Assembly: GCA_037441765.1 (NCBI GenBank)
Contig: JBBIRM010000184.1
Location: 1-5,576 of the forward strand
From: JBBIRM01 sp037441765
Lineage (GTDB): Bacteria > Desulfobacterota > BSN033 > UBA1163
Direction: 5' to 3'
Length of the DNA stretch: 5,576 nt
Positions 5,550 through 5,576 of the stretch are shown here, piece after piece. The position numbers were made by a program, and so were the translations under genes. The first letter of the stretch is position 1; each line of letters begins with the position of its first letter. The notes below the pieces were generated by a model. It did no database searches. It saw only the letters and a list, made by a program, of their open reading frames with translations, and was not told the DNA's origin.

Positions 5550-5576
5550 TTTCTAATGGTCAGAAATATAATAACA

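Noticed and set aside
5556..5576. ATG frame open to the window end
   Set aside because: Only seven codons are visible and no ribosome site precedes it.
1..5576. CRISPR array, tRNA, insertion sequence or attachment site
   Set aside because: No regularly spaced repeats, no cloverleaf-like sequence with a recognisable T-arm, and no transposase or integrase coding was seen on either strand.

Overview
The window is a piece of bacterial chromosome carrying five gene units on alternating strands, with no mobile element, tRNA, rRNA or CRISPR array visible. The signal peptides (one lipoprotein, one Sec type), the ChaN-like lipoprotein and the secreted HEAT-repeat protein suggest a Gram-negative organism with moderate to low GC. 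Something like a Desulfobacterota or neighbouring lineage would fit, but this is an impression from protein style, not a demonstrated assignment.

Layout. (1) Positions 1-1526, plus strand: the 3' two thirds of a catalase-peroxidase gene (katG), whose start lies before the window. A perfect 13-bp hairpin follows it. (2) Positions 1746-2939, minus strand and convergent with katG: a lipoprotein with a ChaN/DUF399 (Tiki/EreA-like) domain and a C-terminal PDZ domain. Its stop codon sits inside the loop of a 12-bp inverted repeat. (3) Positions 3106-3726, plus strand, divergent from the lipoprotein gene: a YkgJ-type cysteine-cluster protein. (4) Positions 3757-4209, minus strand, convergent and only 30 bp from the YkgJ gene: an unrecognised four-helix membrane protein. 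(5) A 360-bp divergent intergenic region with a near-consensus sigma70 promoter and a leader of about 160 nt. (6) Positions 4570-5371, plus strand: an exported HEAT-repeat protein split by a one-base frameshift in a run of six T. (7) A tail holding a second copy of the sequence found just before the HEAT gene, followed by a well-placed ribosome site and a 21-codon hydrophobic reading frame.

The genes do not form one operon: the strand alternates at every step, so each is probably its own transcription unit. KatG removes peroxide and the ChaN-like family is linked to heme/iron. The YkgJ family probably binds metal or an Fe-S cluster. A loose redox/metal theme is possible, but the gene order does not prove it. 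No clearly new multi-gene system is visible. The observations most worth following are the repeated leader motif at 4525 and 5444, the frameshift in the HEAT gene, and the inverted repeat around the lipoprotein stop codon.
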